Notes: generated by a model from the sequence alone, not told the origin. A stretch of DNA of 64,000 bases from Paracoccaceae bacterium (GCA_017854585.1 JAFMHK010000001.1:211069-275068); one strand, 5' to 3'; counted from the first letter of the stretch, positions 17,352 through 26,713 are shown. Numbers and translations: made by a program.

Positions 17352-18565
17352 ATCACGGCCCTTTCAAGGATCGGCTGACCGGCAAGGATGCGGTCATAAT
17401 GGAATGGCGTCATGTCCAACGAGCGGTAGCCACCATAGGTCAGCCATTCGGACATGGCGCGACCCATAGCAGGGGATTGTTGCAGCCCATGGCCGGAAAA
17501 TCCGTTCTGGAAGACGAAGTTCGAAACCTCGGGATGTGGGCCAAGAATAGCGTTATGATCCAAGGTGTTATAGGCATAATGACCGGCCCATTCCGATTGG
17601 ACCTTTACCGCCTCGAACTGTGGAATCCGGGCCGCGACGGCGGGCCAGATGTGGTTTTGCCAAAGCCCGTGATCCATCGCGAAATCGGTCGGATCCACCG
17701 CCGGGTCAACATCGGCGTGGCCGCCTGCCATGTAGGTGCCACCACCGTTTTCGCGCACATGTACACCGGATGGGTCGATGGTCAGCGGCAGGTCAACGTC
17801 AAGCGGATGGGCGGCCGTGAAGATGTAGGTAAAGCGTTTGCGCGGCTCGACCGGAAGGTCGAGACCCGCCATCCGCGCGGTGATGGCCGCACGGGGGCCC
17901 GTTGCGTTCACCAACTGACCGCAGGCGATGCTTTCACCTGACTTCAGCGTCACGCTGGTGACGCGGTTGCCGCTGCGGTTGATGGCCGCCACCTCGTTAT
18001 GGATATATTCAACGCCACGCTCGCGGGCTTGGCGTTTCCACCAGTCGAACATGGTAGCGCCGTCGAAATACCCCTCGTTATGGGTATTGATGGACCCAAG
18101 CACGATGTCATCGAGGTTGTAGAATGGGTAGGCGGCCTTGATCTGATCGGCGGTCAGAAGGCGTGTGGCGGCACCGCAGGCATGCTGCACCTTCATGTTG
18201 TCGCGCAGAACATCTGCGAAAGATTGGGTGTCGGCCAGATAGAGATAGCCGAAGGAGCGGATTGCCAGTTCCGGCACGCGGGGGTCATTGCCCATGCGCG
18301 TGCGCAGGTTGGTGTAGAAATCGGCCCCGAACTGGCTGATCCGCACGTTAAGCTCGGTAGAAAACTGCTGCCTGATGCACGAATTGGTATGTGCGGTGGA
18401 ACAGAATTCGTAATTCGGGTCCCGCTCGATCACCAGCACCCGTCCATTGAAATCGGGGTTGTCGGTCAGGAACCAAGCGGTTGAAGACCCCATGATGGCC
18501 CCACCAATGATGACGACATCATAAGTGGCGTGACGAGGGGTGGCGGAAAACCCGGCTGCGACCAT
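17348..18565 (-). CDS. FAD-dependent oxidoreductase (DAO family)
   Basis: A 405-residue flavoprotein of the D-amino-acid oxidase/sarcosine oxidase (DAO) family. The N-terminal dinucleotide motif YDVVIIGGAIMGSSTAW is followed by ERD for the adenosine ribose. The substrate domain fills the middle, and the C-terminal FAD block is VFQNGFSGHGLQQSPAMGRA. Members oxidise primary or secondary amines. It begins directly after the stop of hyuB with no gap, and overlaps the SDR gene by 4 bp, so the four genes form one unit. Together with hyuAB it suggests release of an N-methyl or N-substituted amino acid that is then oxidised; this is inference. Confidence 0.82.
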   Translation of the reverse strand: MVAAGFSATPRHATYDVVIIGGAIMGSSTAWFLTDNPDFNGRVLVIERDPNYEFCSTAHTNSCIRQQFSTELNVRISQFGADFYTNLRTRMGNDPRVPELAIRSFGYLYLADTQSFADVLRDNMKVQHACGAATRLLTADQIKAAYPFYNLDDIVLGSINTHNEGYFDGATMFDWWKRQARERGVEYIHNEVAAINRSGNRVTSVTLKSGESIACGQLVNATGPRAAITARMAGLDLPVEPRKRFTYIFTAAHPLDVDLPLTIDPSGVHVRENGGGTYMAGGHADVDPAVDPTDFAMDHGLWQNHIWPAVAARIPQFEAVKVQSEWAGHYAYNTLDHNAILGPHPEVSNFVFQNGFSGHGLQQSPAMGRAMSEWLTYGGYRSLDMTPFHYDRILAGQPILERAVI

Positions 18566-20272
18566 TCAGAAAACCTCTCCCAGTTTCGCGCGATGCAGGA
18601 TGTCAGCGATCTTGGCCTGTGAAAGGCCATAATACGTGGCGGCAAATTCGGGCGTAATATAGCCAAGCGCAAGATCTCGCATGATGTGGGCCGGGTCACG
18701 GTCAGCGGGGTCGCCATAACCGGCGCCTCCGGGAAATGCCATTTCCACGCGGCGGCCATGGGGCACGAACTGCTTACCCTTGCCCTTCATTTTCGTGTTG
18801 TCGTCTTGCGCGATCGTGGTGGGCGCGCCGGGGTGGCCGCCGCGCCGTCCGCGTGCCGGGTGATCGACGCGGTCGAACATCGCCTGAATGTCGAACTCGT
18901 GGCCTTCGCGCGCGCCGACCACCATGTACTGGCCCAGACCGCCGCGAAACTGCCCCGCGCCGCCGCTGTCGGGGCGAAGTTCCTTGCGCCAGATGATGAC
19001 CGGGCCAACCTGTTCGGTTGCCTCTACCGGCATGGTCATCACCCCGGATGGAAAGGCGGTGGCATTCATTCCGTCCAACGTGGGGCGTGCGCCCGCCCCG
19101 CCAGAATTGAAGGTCAGCACCTCGGCCCGGCGCGCATCGATTGGTGCCGGCCCATCGGTGCGCGGGCGGAGCGAGACCTGAAAATTGCACAGACATCCCG
19201 CCCCTTCGGCGGGAACCGTATTTGGCAAAAGTTGATCAAGGGCCGCATAGATCGTGTCGGGCACCATGTGGCCAATCACATGGCGCAGCGCTACGGGTGC
19301 GGGGTGCACGGCGTTGATGATGGTATTTTCGGGGGCAGATATCTCGAACGGGGCCAACGAGGCGGCGTTGTTGGGAATATCCGGTGCGATGGCGCATTTG
19401 AGCGCATAGCAGGCATAAGCCTTGGTATAGACCAACGGCACGTTGATGCCCTTCTTGTCCAGCCCGGATGTACCTGCCCAATCACTGATCACGCGGTCTT
19501 GTGCGATTGTCACCCGGACACGCAGGTCGATTGGATTGGAATAGCCATCGATCTGCATGTGGCCATCAGCGCTGCCGGGGGGAAGGGCGTTGATCCGTTC
19601 CAGCGTCGCCTTGCGGGAGTTGGTGAGGATGAAATCGGAGATGCCGGTCAGGTCGGCAAGTTTGAATTCCGTCATCATGTCGATCAGACGTCTGTGCCCA
19701 ATCTCGTTACAGGTGGCCAGTGCGTAGATGTCGCCAGCCAGTTGATCAGGTTCGCGCACGTTGCCGCGGATGATCTGCATCAGAGTTCTATCCACGATGC
19801 CACGGTCCGCGAATTTCATGATGGGGATGTACAGCCCCTCTTCATAGACGGAGTTTGCATCGGCCCCGAAACCGCGCCCCCCGATATCGACGATATGGGC
19901 GGTGCAGGCGAAGAATCCGATCATGCGATCGTGGTGGAACGATGGGGTCACGACAGTGATATCGTGCAGATGGCCGGTGCCTTCCCACGGATCGTTGGTG
20001 ATGTAGACATCGCCGGGCTGGATGTTGTCGCGACCGATGCGGCGGATGAAATGGCCCACGGCATCGGCCATTGCGTTGACGTGACCGGGTGTGCCGGTGA
20101 CCGCCTGCGCCAACATCTGACCTGCATCGTTGTATACACCAGCGGACAGGTCACCTGCTTCGCGAACCGAAGTTGAAAAGGCGGTGCGAACCAGCGCTTG
20201 GGCCTGTTCCTCAACGACCGAGATCAGGCGGTTCCACATGACCTGATGGGCGACTTGGGATGTGCTGATCAT
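18566..20272 (-). CDS. hyuB: Hydantoinase B / oxoprolinase beta-type subunit
   Basis: A 568-residue HyuB-domain protein. The conserved stretches PGHVNAMADAVGHF, GDVYITNDPWEGTGHLHD and FNSGGAGARPTLDG are easily seen, and the C-terminus carries a glycine-rich FPGGAGYGDP. HyuA and HyuB together form ATP-dependent amide-opening enzymes (N-methylhydantoinase, 5-oxoprolinase, caprolactamase) or, in a related branch, acetone carboxylase. Here the two subunits are separate genes overlapping by ATGA. Substrate cannot be read from sequence. Confidence 0.88.
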   Translation of the reverse strand: MISTSQVAHQVMWNRLISVVEEQAQALVRTAFSTSVREAGDLSAGVYNDAGQMLAQAVTGTPGHVNAMADAVGHFIRRIGRDNIQPGDVYITNDPWEGTGHLHDITVVTPSFHHDRMIGFFACTAHIVDIGGRGFGADANSVYEEGLYIPIMKFADRGIVDRTLMQIIRGNVREPDQLAGDIYALATCNEIGHRRLIDMMTEFKLADLTGISDFILTNSRKATLERINALPPGSADGHMQIDGYSNPIDLRVRVTIAQDRVISDWAGTSGLDKKGINVPLVYTKAYACYALKCAIAPDIPNNAASLAPFEISAPENTIINAVHPAPVALRHVIGHMVPDTIYAALDQLLPNTVPAEGAGCLCNFQVSLRPRTDGPAPIDARRAEVLTFNSGGAGARPTLDGMNATAFPSGVMTMPVEATEQVGPVIIWRKELRPDSGGAGQFRGGLGQYMVVGAREGHEFDIQAMFDRVDHPARGRRGGHPGAPTTIAQDDNTKMKGKGKQFVPHGRRVEMAFPGGAGYGDPADRDPAHIMRDLALGYITPEFAATYYGLSQAKIADILHRAKLGEVF

Positions 20273-22359
20273 GGGGCAACCTTCGGGTTGATATGCACGT
20301 CCAGCGTGCCGTCGGGGTGGGCAAATACCGCGCGGCTGCTGGGGACGATGACGGTGGTTTCATCTTCGGTGATGACGGCAGGACCTTGGGCATAGGCGCC
20401 GGGGCGCATGCTTGCACGGTCGATGACTGCAGCCGTGACCTGTGCGCCCAGCGCGGGGTCAAAAAGGGTGCGATGACCGACGGGTTCGATCGTGGTTTGG
20501 ACCGGTGCGGCACCAAGCGGGACGACAGGTTTCTGGGCGGTATAGGCATTGACGGACCAAACGGTGATTTCAACGTCCATCCCCGCAACCGACCGCCCGA
20601 ACAGGGCGGTATAGTCGGTTTCGAATAGCCGCAGAAAGGTTGTCGCGTCGGGGGCTTGTGCCTGAGCCGCCGACAGCGGCACCGGGATTTCCCACCCCTG
20701 CCCGGAATAGCGCATGTAGACCTTGTAATCGGCCATGATCGGTGCCGTCGCATCGCAGGAGCGGACAAACCGCGTTGCCTCTCCTTCCATCTCGGAGAAG
20801 AGCATCTTGACCATGGTTTGATCGAAGGCCGAAAGCTTCATGAAGACGGACCGGTTCGCCTCGAAGCTGAACGGCGCGCGAAGGAACCCGATGGCGGAGC
20901 CCACACCTGCGCCCCGCGGCACAAGGCACCGCGCGATGCCGAGTTTCTCGCAAAGCCTTGCGGCGTGCAGGGGGGCGGCACCACCAAAGGCAATCATCGT
21001 GTAACCGGCAAGATCCTCGCCGTTCTCGACCGCATGAACGCGGGCGGCGTTGGCCATGTTTTCGTCGACGACCTCGGCCAGACCCCACGCGGCTTCGACG
21101 GCGTCCATTTCAAGCGTTTTGCCGATATGTTCGCAAAGCGCCATCGCGGATGCCGCAGGGTCCAGCGGAATGGAACCGCCCGCGAAATTTGCGGGGTCCA
21201 GCTTGCCCAACACAAGATCGGCATCGGTGACAGCGGGCCGTTCACCACCGCGGCCATAGCATGCGGGGCCGGGTTCGGATCCAGCGCTTTCCGGCCCAAC
21301 CCTGATCTGGTTCATGGCATCCACATGGGCAAGTGAACCGCCGCCTGCGCCAATCTCGACCATGTCGATGACCGGGATCGAGATGGGCATGCCCGACCCC
21401 TTCTTGAAGCGGTAGGTGCGGGCGACCTCGAACACGCGAGCGGTCTTGGGGGTCTGGTCCTTGATCAGGCAGATCTTGGCAGTGGTGCCCCCCATGTCGA
21501 AGGACAACACCTTGTCCAACCCATGCCGTGCGGCAATGTCAGCGGCAAAGACCGCCCCTCCGGCAGGGCCGGATTCGACAAGCCGCACGGGAAACTCGGC
21601 GGCGCTTTCAAGGCTGATGATGCCGCCACCGGAATGCATCAGAAACACCGGGCAGTCGGCGCCCTCATCCGCCAGACGCCCCTTGAGACGCCCCAGATAG
21701 CTTTTCATCAGTGGCTTGATATAGGCGTTTGCAATGGTGGTGTTGAAACGCTCGTATTCCCGCATTTGCGGCGAAACTTCCGACGACAGCGAGATCATCA
21801 CACCGGGCAGACGGGTTGCCAGAACATCGCGGATCATCCGCTCGTGGGTGTCGTTCACATAGGAATGCAGCAGGCCCACGGCGATACTGTCGTAGCCCGC
21901 GACGGCAAGGTCATCGGCCAGCGCCGCAACCTCGGCCAGATCCAGCGGGATTAGCACCTTGCCTGACGCGTCCAACCTTTCGGTCACCACATGGCGGCGG
22001 TTCCGGGGCAGCAGCGGTTCGGGCAGGACAAGGTTCAGATCGTATTGTTCGAACCGTGATTCGGTCCGCATTTCGATGACATCGCGAAAACCTCTGGTGG
22101 TGATCAGTGCCGTCTTGGCCCCGCGCCGTTCGATCAGCGCATTCGTGGCGAGCGTGGTGCCATGGATGATCTGGCTAATGACGGCAGGTGCGATGGCGGC
22201 TTTGGCACAGACCTGCGCCATGCCTTCGATGATCGCATCCTCTGGTGCTGCATAGGTGGTCAGTACCTTGGTGGAATAGCGTTGGAGACCAATTTCCAGA
22301 ACCACATCGGTGAAGGTGCCGCCGATGTCGACGCCCAAGCGGGGAGAGGGGGTGGTCAT
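20269..22359 (-). CDS. hyuA: Hydantoinase A / oxoprolinase alpha-type subunit
   Basis: A 696-residue HyuA-type subunit of the sugar-kinase/Hsp70 (ASKHA) fold that binds ATP. Visible are the phosphate-1 loop RLGVDIGGTFTDVVLE at the N-terminus, HGTTLATNALIERRGAKTAL, the central block DMGGTTAKICLI, and the late FGGAAPLHAARLCEKLG. It should phosphorylate a cyclic amide so that HyuB can open it. The ATG at 22359 is chosen because GGAG lies a few bases upstream and the family begins with this motif; an upstream frame extension is not protein-like. First gene of the four-gene minus-strand operon, divergent from the iron-type permease. Confidence 0.9.
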   Translation of the reverse strand: MTTPSPRLGVDIGGTFTDVVLEIGLQRYSTKVLTTYAAPEDAIIEGMAQVCAKAAIAPAVISQIIHGTTLATNALIERRGAKTALITTRGFRDVIEMRTESRFEQYDLNLVLPEPLLPRNRRHVVTERLDASGKVLIPLDLAEVAALADDLAVAGYDSIAVGLLHSYVNDTHERMIRDVLATRLPGVMISLSSEVSPQMREYERFNTTIANAYIKPLMKSYLGRLKGRLADEGADCPVFLMHSGGGIISLESAAEFPVRLVESGPAGGAVFAADIAARHGLDKVLSFDMGGTTAKICLIKDQTPKTARVFEVARTYRFKKGSGMPISIPVIDMVEIGAGGGSLAHVDAMNQIRVGPESAGSEPGPACYGRGGERPAVTDADLVLGKLDPANFAGGSIPLDPAASAMALCEHIGKTLEMDAVEAAWGLAEVVDENMANAARVHAVENGEDLAGYTMIAFGGAAPLHAARLCEKLGIARCLVPRGAGVGSAIGFLRAPFSFEANRSVFMKLSAFDQTMVKMLFSEMEGEATRFVRSCDATAPIMADYKVYMRYSGQGWEIPVPLSAAQAQAPDATTFLRLFETDYTALFGRSVAGMDVEITVWSVNAYTAQKPVVPLGAAPVQTTIEPVGHRTLFDPALGAQVTAAVIDRASMRPGAYAQGPAVITEDETTVIVPSSRAVFAHPDGTLDVHINPKVAP

Positions 22360-22511
22360 GTGCGCTCCGGAAAATTGAGTCTGGATGACACCGTAGTCTG
22401 GGGTTTGAAATTGTGCCAACCGAAACGCGCGACCTCTAATGGCTTGAGAACATCTGACGCTTTTCGTCGGGAACACTTGGCGGGCGGGACGCAACCGGCT
22501 AAGTCGGCAAC

Positions 22512-24188
22512 ATGGATACACCAACACGCCGCCCGCGCACCTCGCGCCTGCAAATCCTGGCCTGGATCGTGGCGGGGATGTGCCTGTTGCCGATTGCCGC
22601 CGTTGTGCTGGCGGCAGTGACGGGCGGGTTTGACACCATCGGCCGCTTGGCCACGACCGTGCTGCCCCGTTATATCGGTGCGACAGTGATGTTGGTTGCT
22701 TTGGTCAGCGTTGGAACCGCGGTGATCGGCACCGGGTCGGCGTGGCTGGTGACGGGGACGCGATTCGGAGGGCGCCGGGTGCTGGAGGTGGCGCTGGCGC
22801 TGCCGCTGGCCTTTCCGGCCTATGTGCTGGCCTATGCCTATACCGATTTTCTGGATCATCCGGGCTTTGTGCAATCGACCTTGCGTGATCTGACCGGTTG
22901 GGGGCCTCGCGATTATTGGTTCCCTGAAATACGGTCGCTAGGCGGGGCAGCGATGATGTTGATCCTTGTCCTTTACCCCTATGTCTACCTGTTGGCGCGC
23001 GCGGCATTCCTGCAGCAAAGCGCCACGGCCTATATTGCAGCGCGCACTTTGGGACAGGGGCCTTGGGGGGCGTTCTTCCGGGTTAGCCTGCCAATCGCGC
23101 GGCCCGCGATAGCCGGCGGCGTCTTGCTGGCCCTGATGGAGACATTGGCCGATTTTGGCACGGTCTCGTATTTCGGGGTTCAGACCTTTGCGACGGGCAT
23201 CTACCAAAGCTGGTTTTCTTTTGCGGACCGGGGTGCGGCGGCGCAACTGGCGCTGTGCCTTCTGGCCATCGCGCTTGTGTTTGCCGTGTTGGAGCGTAGC
23301 CAGCGGCGCGGTCAGCGGCATCATGCGGCAGGTCGCCGGTTCGAGGTCATGCACCCCCCCACCCTGACCGGCTGGCGTGCGGTGGGCGCGGTGGTATTTT
23401 GTGGCGTGCCCGTGGTGCTGGGTTTTGTTCTACCGGTGATATTGCTGGTCGGCATGGGCTGGGGATCGGGGCAGTTGTTGTTCACTGATCGCTATCTGGC
23501 CTTCCTGCAGAACTCATTGACGCTGGCTGTTGTTGCGGCCGTTGTGACGGTCTTGGCGGCGGTGGTGCTGGGGTTCAATGCGCGGCTGCATCCGACACGG
23601 GGGGCCAAAGGCGCGGTTCAGCTTGCGGGACTGGGATATGCGGTGCCGGGCGGTGTTATCGCCGTCGGGCTCTTGGTGCCGTTCGCGGCGTTCGATAATG
23701 CGCTGGATGCGGTGATGGAGGCACGGTTCGGGATCGACACCGGGCTGTTGCTGACCGGGTCGATCTGGGTGTTGGTCATGGCCTATATGGTGCGTTTCAT
23801 CGCCGCCGCACTCAGCGCGTATGACAGCGGTCTGGCCACGATCAACCCGAACGTCGATGCGGTGGCAAGGACGCTGGGCCGCACGCCGCCCGCGATGTTG
23901 CGCGGCGTACATATCCCGATTCTGAAGCCCAGTTTGCTGACCGCGCTGTTGATCGTGTTCGTCGATGTGATGAAGGAGTTGCCGGCGACGTTGATCATGC
24001 GGCCGTTCAACTTTGATACCCTCGCGGTGCAGGCGCACCGTCTTGCCAGCGATGAACGGCTGGCCGAGGCGGCGGTGCCGTCATTGGTGATCGGGGCGGT
24101 TGGCCTGCTGCCCGTGATCATCTTGTGCTGGGGATTGGGGCGGGAACGCACGACCGCGCGGCAATTCGTGCCGGAGCCAACAGAATAG
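22512..24188 (+). CDS. Ferric-iron-type ABC transporter permease (two fused domains)
   Basis: A 558-residue membrane protein with two tandem BPD_transp_1 domains of about six helices each. Cytoplasmic EAA-like loops sit at ARTLGQGPWGAFFRVSLPIA (first half) and ARTLGRTPPAMLRGVHIPIL (second half). This fused layout is typical of FbpB/SfuB/HitB permeases for ferric iron, and less often of thiamine or other substrates. The neighbouring binding protein, encoded convergently, belongs to the same transporter class. No ATPase gene is found nearby, so it must use one encoded elsewhere. No strong ribosome site precedes the ATG. Confidence 0.85.
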   Translation: MDTPTRRPRTSRLQILAWIVAGMCLLPIAAVVLAAVTGGFDTIGRLATTVLPRYIGATVMLVALVSVGTAVIGTGSAWLVTGTRFGGRRVLEVALALPLAFPAYVLAYAYTDFLDHPGFVQSTLRDLTGWGPRDYWFPEIRSLGGAAMMLILVLYPYVYLLARAAFLQQSATAYIAARTLGQGPWGAFFRVSLPIARPAIAGGVLLALMETLADFGTVSYFGVQTFATGIYQSWFSFADRGAAAQLALCLLAIALVFAVLERSQRRGQRHHAAGRRFEVMHPPTLTGWRAVGAVVFCGVPVVLGFVLPVILLVGMGWGSGQLLFTDRYLAFLQNSLTLAVVAAVVTVLAAVVLGFNARLHPTRGAKGAVQLAGLGYAVPGGVIAVGLLVPFAAFDNALDAVMEARFGIDTGLLLTGSIWVLVMAYMVRFIAAALSAYDSGLATINPNVDAVARTLGRTPPAMLRGVHIPILKPSLLTALLIVFVDVMKELPATLIMRPFNFDTLAVQAHRLASDERLAEAAVPSLVIGAVGLLPVIILCWGLGRERTTARQFVPEPTE

Positions 24189-24226
24189 GCTCTCCGCAAT
24201 TCTGAAGGGCCAGATGCCCCATGCAA

Positions 24227-24252
24227 AACGGGCGCCGCGAGAGGCGCCCGTT
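24227..24252. terminator. Bidirectional hairpin terminator
   Basis: AACGGGCGCC (24227-24236), loop GCGAGA, GGCGCCCGTT (24243-24252): a 10-bp perfect stem, followed by CTTGTTTCC on the plus strand and preceded by GCAA on the other. It lies between the convergent permease and binding-protein genes and can serve both. Confidence 0.75.
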
Positions 24253-24272
24253 CTTGTTTCCTGACCCAAGGT

Positions 24273-25292
24273 CTATTCCCAACCGACCCGATTGAATATT
24301 TCCTGCGCGGTGCCAAGGTTCTGCGCGACAGCAGACAGGTCGATATCGTCAGCCTGAAAATCGCCAAGGCTTGCAACCGAAGGGGCCAGTTCCACGCCGT
24401 CGACCGCGGGATATTCATCGTTGCCGGCGCTGAAATAGATCTGCGCCTGATCCGATGCGAGGTATTCGAGGAACGCGATGGCGTTTTCGCGGTTCGGCGC
24501 ATGCGCCGCAACGCCGCCGCCCGAAAGGTTCATGTGTGCACCGTTTCCGCCCTGATCGGGAAACACCCAGGCGATATTGGCGCGTTCGTCTTCGGATAGG
24601 CCGTCAACCTCGGTCCTCAGCGCACGGGCGAAGTAATAGGTGTTGGAGATCGCGATGTCGCATTCACCAGATACAAGGGCCCGCAGTTGGTCGGTGTCGC
24701 CGCCTTGCGGATCGCGGGCAAAGTTCTCCACCAGACCCTGCGCCCATTCTTGCGCGGCCTCAGCGCCCAGATGTTCGATCATCGCGGCCATCAACGTCTG
24801 GGAATAGACGTTGCTTGAGGAACGGGAGCAAACCATGCCTTCATATGCGTCGTCCGCCAGATCGGCATAGGTCAGGGGCGGGGTCGCCACAGTGTCGCTG
24901 TTGTAGAAAATGATCCGCGCACGTTGCGAAAAGCCGAACCACCGGTTGTCGGCGTCTTGCAGGTTGGCGGGGATACGCTGCTCCAGAACATCACTGTCGA
25001 CCGACTGCAACAGGCCCGACTCCGCAGCACGATACAGCCGCGAGGTATCGACCGTCAGCAAGACATCCGCAGGGGAATTCGCGCCTTCAGCCTGCATGCG
25101 GGCCATCAACTCATCGGCGTCGCCTTCGATACGGTTGATGACGATGCCGGTCTGATCGGTGAAGTCGGAATAGAGCCGTTCATCGGTGTCATAGTGGCGG
25201 GAGGAATACAGATTGAGCTCCTGCGCCTGTGCGGCGGTCAGGCTGCTGACGATAATGGTGGTTCCCAGAAGGAGGGCGAGGGTGCGGGTCAT
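24273..25292 (-). CDS. Iron(III)-type ABC transporter substrate-binding protein
   Basis: A 339-residue exported binding protein. The signal peptide is about residues 1-23 (ending SSLTAAQAQ) and the mature protein begins ELNLYSSRHYDTDERLYSDF, the pattern of FbpA/FutA1-type periplasmic iron-binding proteins. Typical ligand tyrosines appear in ISNTYYFARALR. It would deliver Fe(III) to a FbpB-type permease such as the convergent gene next to it. An inverted repeat CTGACT-N5-AGTCGG lies 31-47 bp upstream and may be an iron-responsive operator. GGAG precedes the ATG by 9 nt. Confidence 0.85.
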   Translation of the reverse strand: MTRTLALLLGTTIIVSSLTAAQAQELNLYSSRHYDTDERLYSDFTDQTGIVINRIEGDADELMARMQAEGANSPADVLLTVDTSRLYRAAESGLLQSVDSDVLEQRIPANLQDADNRWFGFSQRARIIFYNSDTVATPPLTYADLADDAYEGMVCSRSSSNVYSQTLMAAMIEHLGAEAAQEWAQGLVENFARDPQGGDTDQLRALVSGECDIAISNTYYFARALRTEVDGLSEDERANIAWVFPDQGGNGAHMNLSGGGVAAHAPNRENAIAFLEYLASDQAQIYFSAGNDEYPAVDGVELAPSVASLGDFQADDIDLSAVAQNLGTAQEIFNRVGWE

Positions 25293-25322
25293 GAGAGACG
25301 CTCCGGCAGTTGTGCGGTTTAC

Positions 25323-25339
25323 CTGACTGTTTTAGTCGG
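25323..25339 (-). promoter_or_regulatory. Inverted repeat upstream of the iron-binding protein gene
   Basis: CTGACT-GTTTT-AGTCGG, symmetric at five of six positions, lies 31-47 bp before the start codon of the minus-strand binding protein. A perfect minus-strand -35 hexamer TTGACA is at 25375-25380, though the matching -10 is weak. In Rhodobacterales, iron genes are often controlled through palindromic boxes of this general kind. Assigning it to a given regulator is only inference. Confidence 0.4.
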
Positions 25340-25472
25340 CTTAGTGGGTTCTATGAAAACCATCCGCGAATTGCTGTCAAGAATTTCCGACAGAAATAAT
25401 CAGAATTCAGGCTGCTTGTCCCGTGCGACGTGGCAGTGCAGTGTCCGGCGGAAAACAAGGGTGGAGGGAACG

Positions 25473-26648
25473 ATGCGCGCCGGAGTAGCATTTCTGGTGC
25501 TGGCTTACATGTTGAGCCAGTTCTACCGCGCGTTCCTTGCGGTGATGTCGCCTGTCTTGGAGGCGGAAATCGGCGCCACGCCCGAAGACCTTGCCCGCGC
25601 GTCGGGCCTTTGGTTCCTTGCCTTCGCACTGATGCAATTACCTGTGGGTTGGGCACTGGACCGGATCGGCCCACGGCGCACCGCGTCGGTGTTGTTTGGC
25701 GTGGGTGCGGCCGGGGGCGCGGCGCTGTTTGCCTCGGCGCAAGACCCATTGATGATCAAGCTGGCCATGACGCTGATCGGGATCGGTTGCGCGCCCGTCC
25801 TGATGGCGACCTATTTTATCTTCGCACGCATTTTTTCCTCGGCGGTTTTCGGGACCTTGGCGGGCGTGACGGTTGGTTTCAGCTCGCTGGGGAATATTGC
25901 CAGCGCCGCCCCGATGGCTTGGGCGATCGACGCCTTCGGCTGGCGCGAAACAGTGACAGCGCTGGCGGTTGTCAGTTTGCTGGTGGCGCTGGCCATAGCG
26001 CGGCTTGTGCAAGATCCAAAAGCGCCAGAGGGGGAGCCGAAGGGGTCGATCCTTGATCTGCTGCGCGATGCACGGTTGTGGCCGATCTTGATCATGATGT
26101 TTGTCTGCTATGCACCCGCCGCAGGCATTCGCGGGTTGTGGGTTGGCCCCTATGTGACCGAAGTCTTTGGTGCCGATCTGGCCCGGATCGGCACGATCAC
26201 CTTGATCATGGGGTTGGCGATGGTGGCGGGCAACTTCGCCTATGGGCCGCTGGATCGGCTATTGGGCACACGCAAATGGGTTATCTTGGTTGGCAACGCT
26301 GTGGTGGCTGTGTGCTGCCTGAGCTTCTGGTTTACCGCGCCCGGCACGATCTGGGCCGCTGCCGCCATCTTTGCCATCATCGGTTTTTGCGGTGCGTCCT
26401 ACCCGATGGTCATCGCACACGGCCGTAGCCTTGTGCCTGCACATTTGACTGGGCGAGGCGTAACATTGTTGAACCTGTTCGGCATGGGTGGCGCAGGTGT
26501 AATGCAATTTGCAAGTGGGCCGTATTTTGCCGGGTTGGCGGGGCAGATGCCTGTAGCCGATGCATTTGGTCGCCTGTTCGGCATTTTCGGAATCGCCCTT
26601 CTGCTGGGGCTTTGCGTTTATCTGTTCAGCCGCGACAGTACCACGTAA
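25473..26648 (+). CDS. MFS transporter
   Basis: A 391-residue major facilitator with about 12 helices. Helix 1 is VAFLVLAYMLSQFYRAFLA, and the conserved loop between helices 2 and 3 is GWALDRIGPRRT (the G-x-x-x-D-R-x-G-R-R signature), clear evidence for the superfamily. The ATG at 25473 has GGAGGGA a few bases upstream; an in-frame extension back to 24924 runs antisense through the binding-protein gene and is discarded. It is divergent from the iron-binding protein gene and ends before a hairpin terminator. Substrate unknown. Confidence 0.87.
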   Translation: MRAGVAFLVLAYMLSQFYRAFLAVMSPVLEAEIGATPEDLARASGLWFLAFALMQLPVGWALDRIGPRRTASVLFGVGAAGGAALFASAQDPLMIKLAMTLIGIGCAPVLMATYFIFARIFSSAVFGTLAGVTVGFSSLGNIASAAPMAWAIDAFGWRETVTALAVVSLLVALAIARLVQDPKAPEGEPKGSILDLLRDARLWPILIMMFVCYAPAAGIRGLWVGPYVTEVFGADLARIGTITLIMGLAMVAGNFAYGPLDRLLGTRKWVILVGNAVVAVCCLSFWFTAPGTIWAAAAIFAIIGFCGASYPMVIAHGRSLVPAHLTGRGVTLLNLFGMGGAGVMQFASGPYFAGLAGQMPVADAFGRLFGIFGIALLLGLCVYLFSRDSTT

Positions 26649-26713
26649 GCCGGGTCCGGGGGTGGCCAATCGGTCGATGTCCCGTTAAATCCTTGGCAAC
26701 AGCGTGCATACTT

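Noticed and set aside
18686..20176. Open frame of 496 codons on the plus strand, opposite hyuB
   Set aside because: Fully antisense to a recognised gene; long antisense frames are expected at high GC and the protein is His/Gly-rich without a recognisable domain.
24924..25472. In-frame 5' extension of the MFS gene through the iron-binding protein gene
   Set aside because: The extension is antisense to a real signal-peptide gene, and a strong ribosome site marks the internal ATG at 25473.
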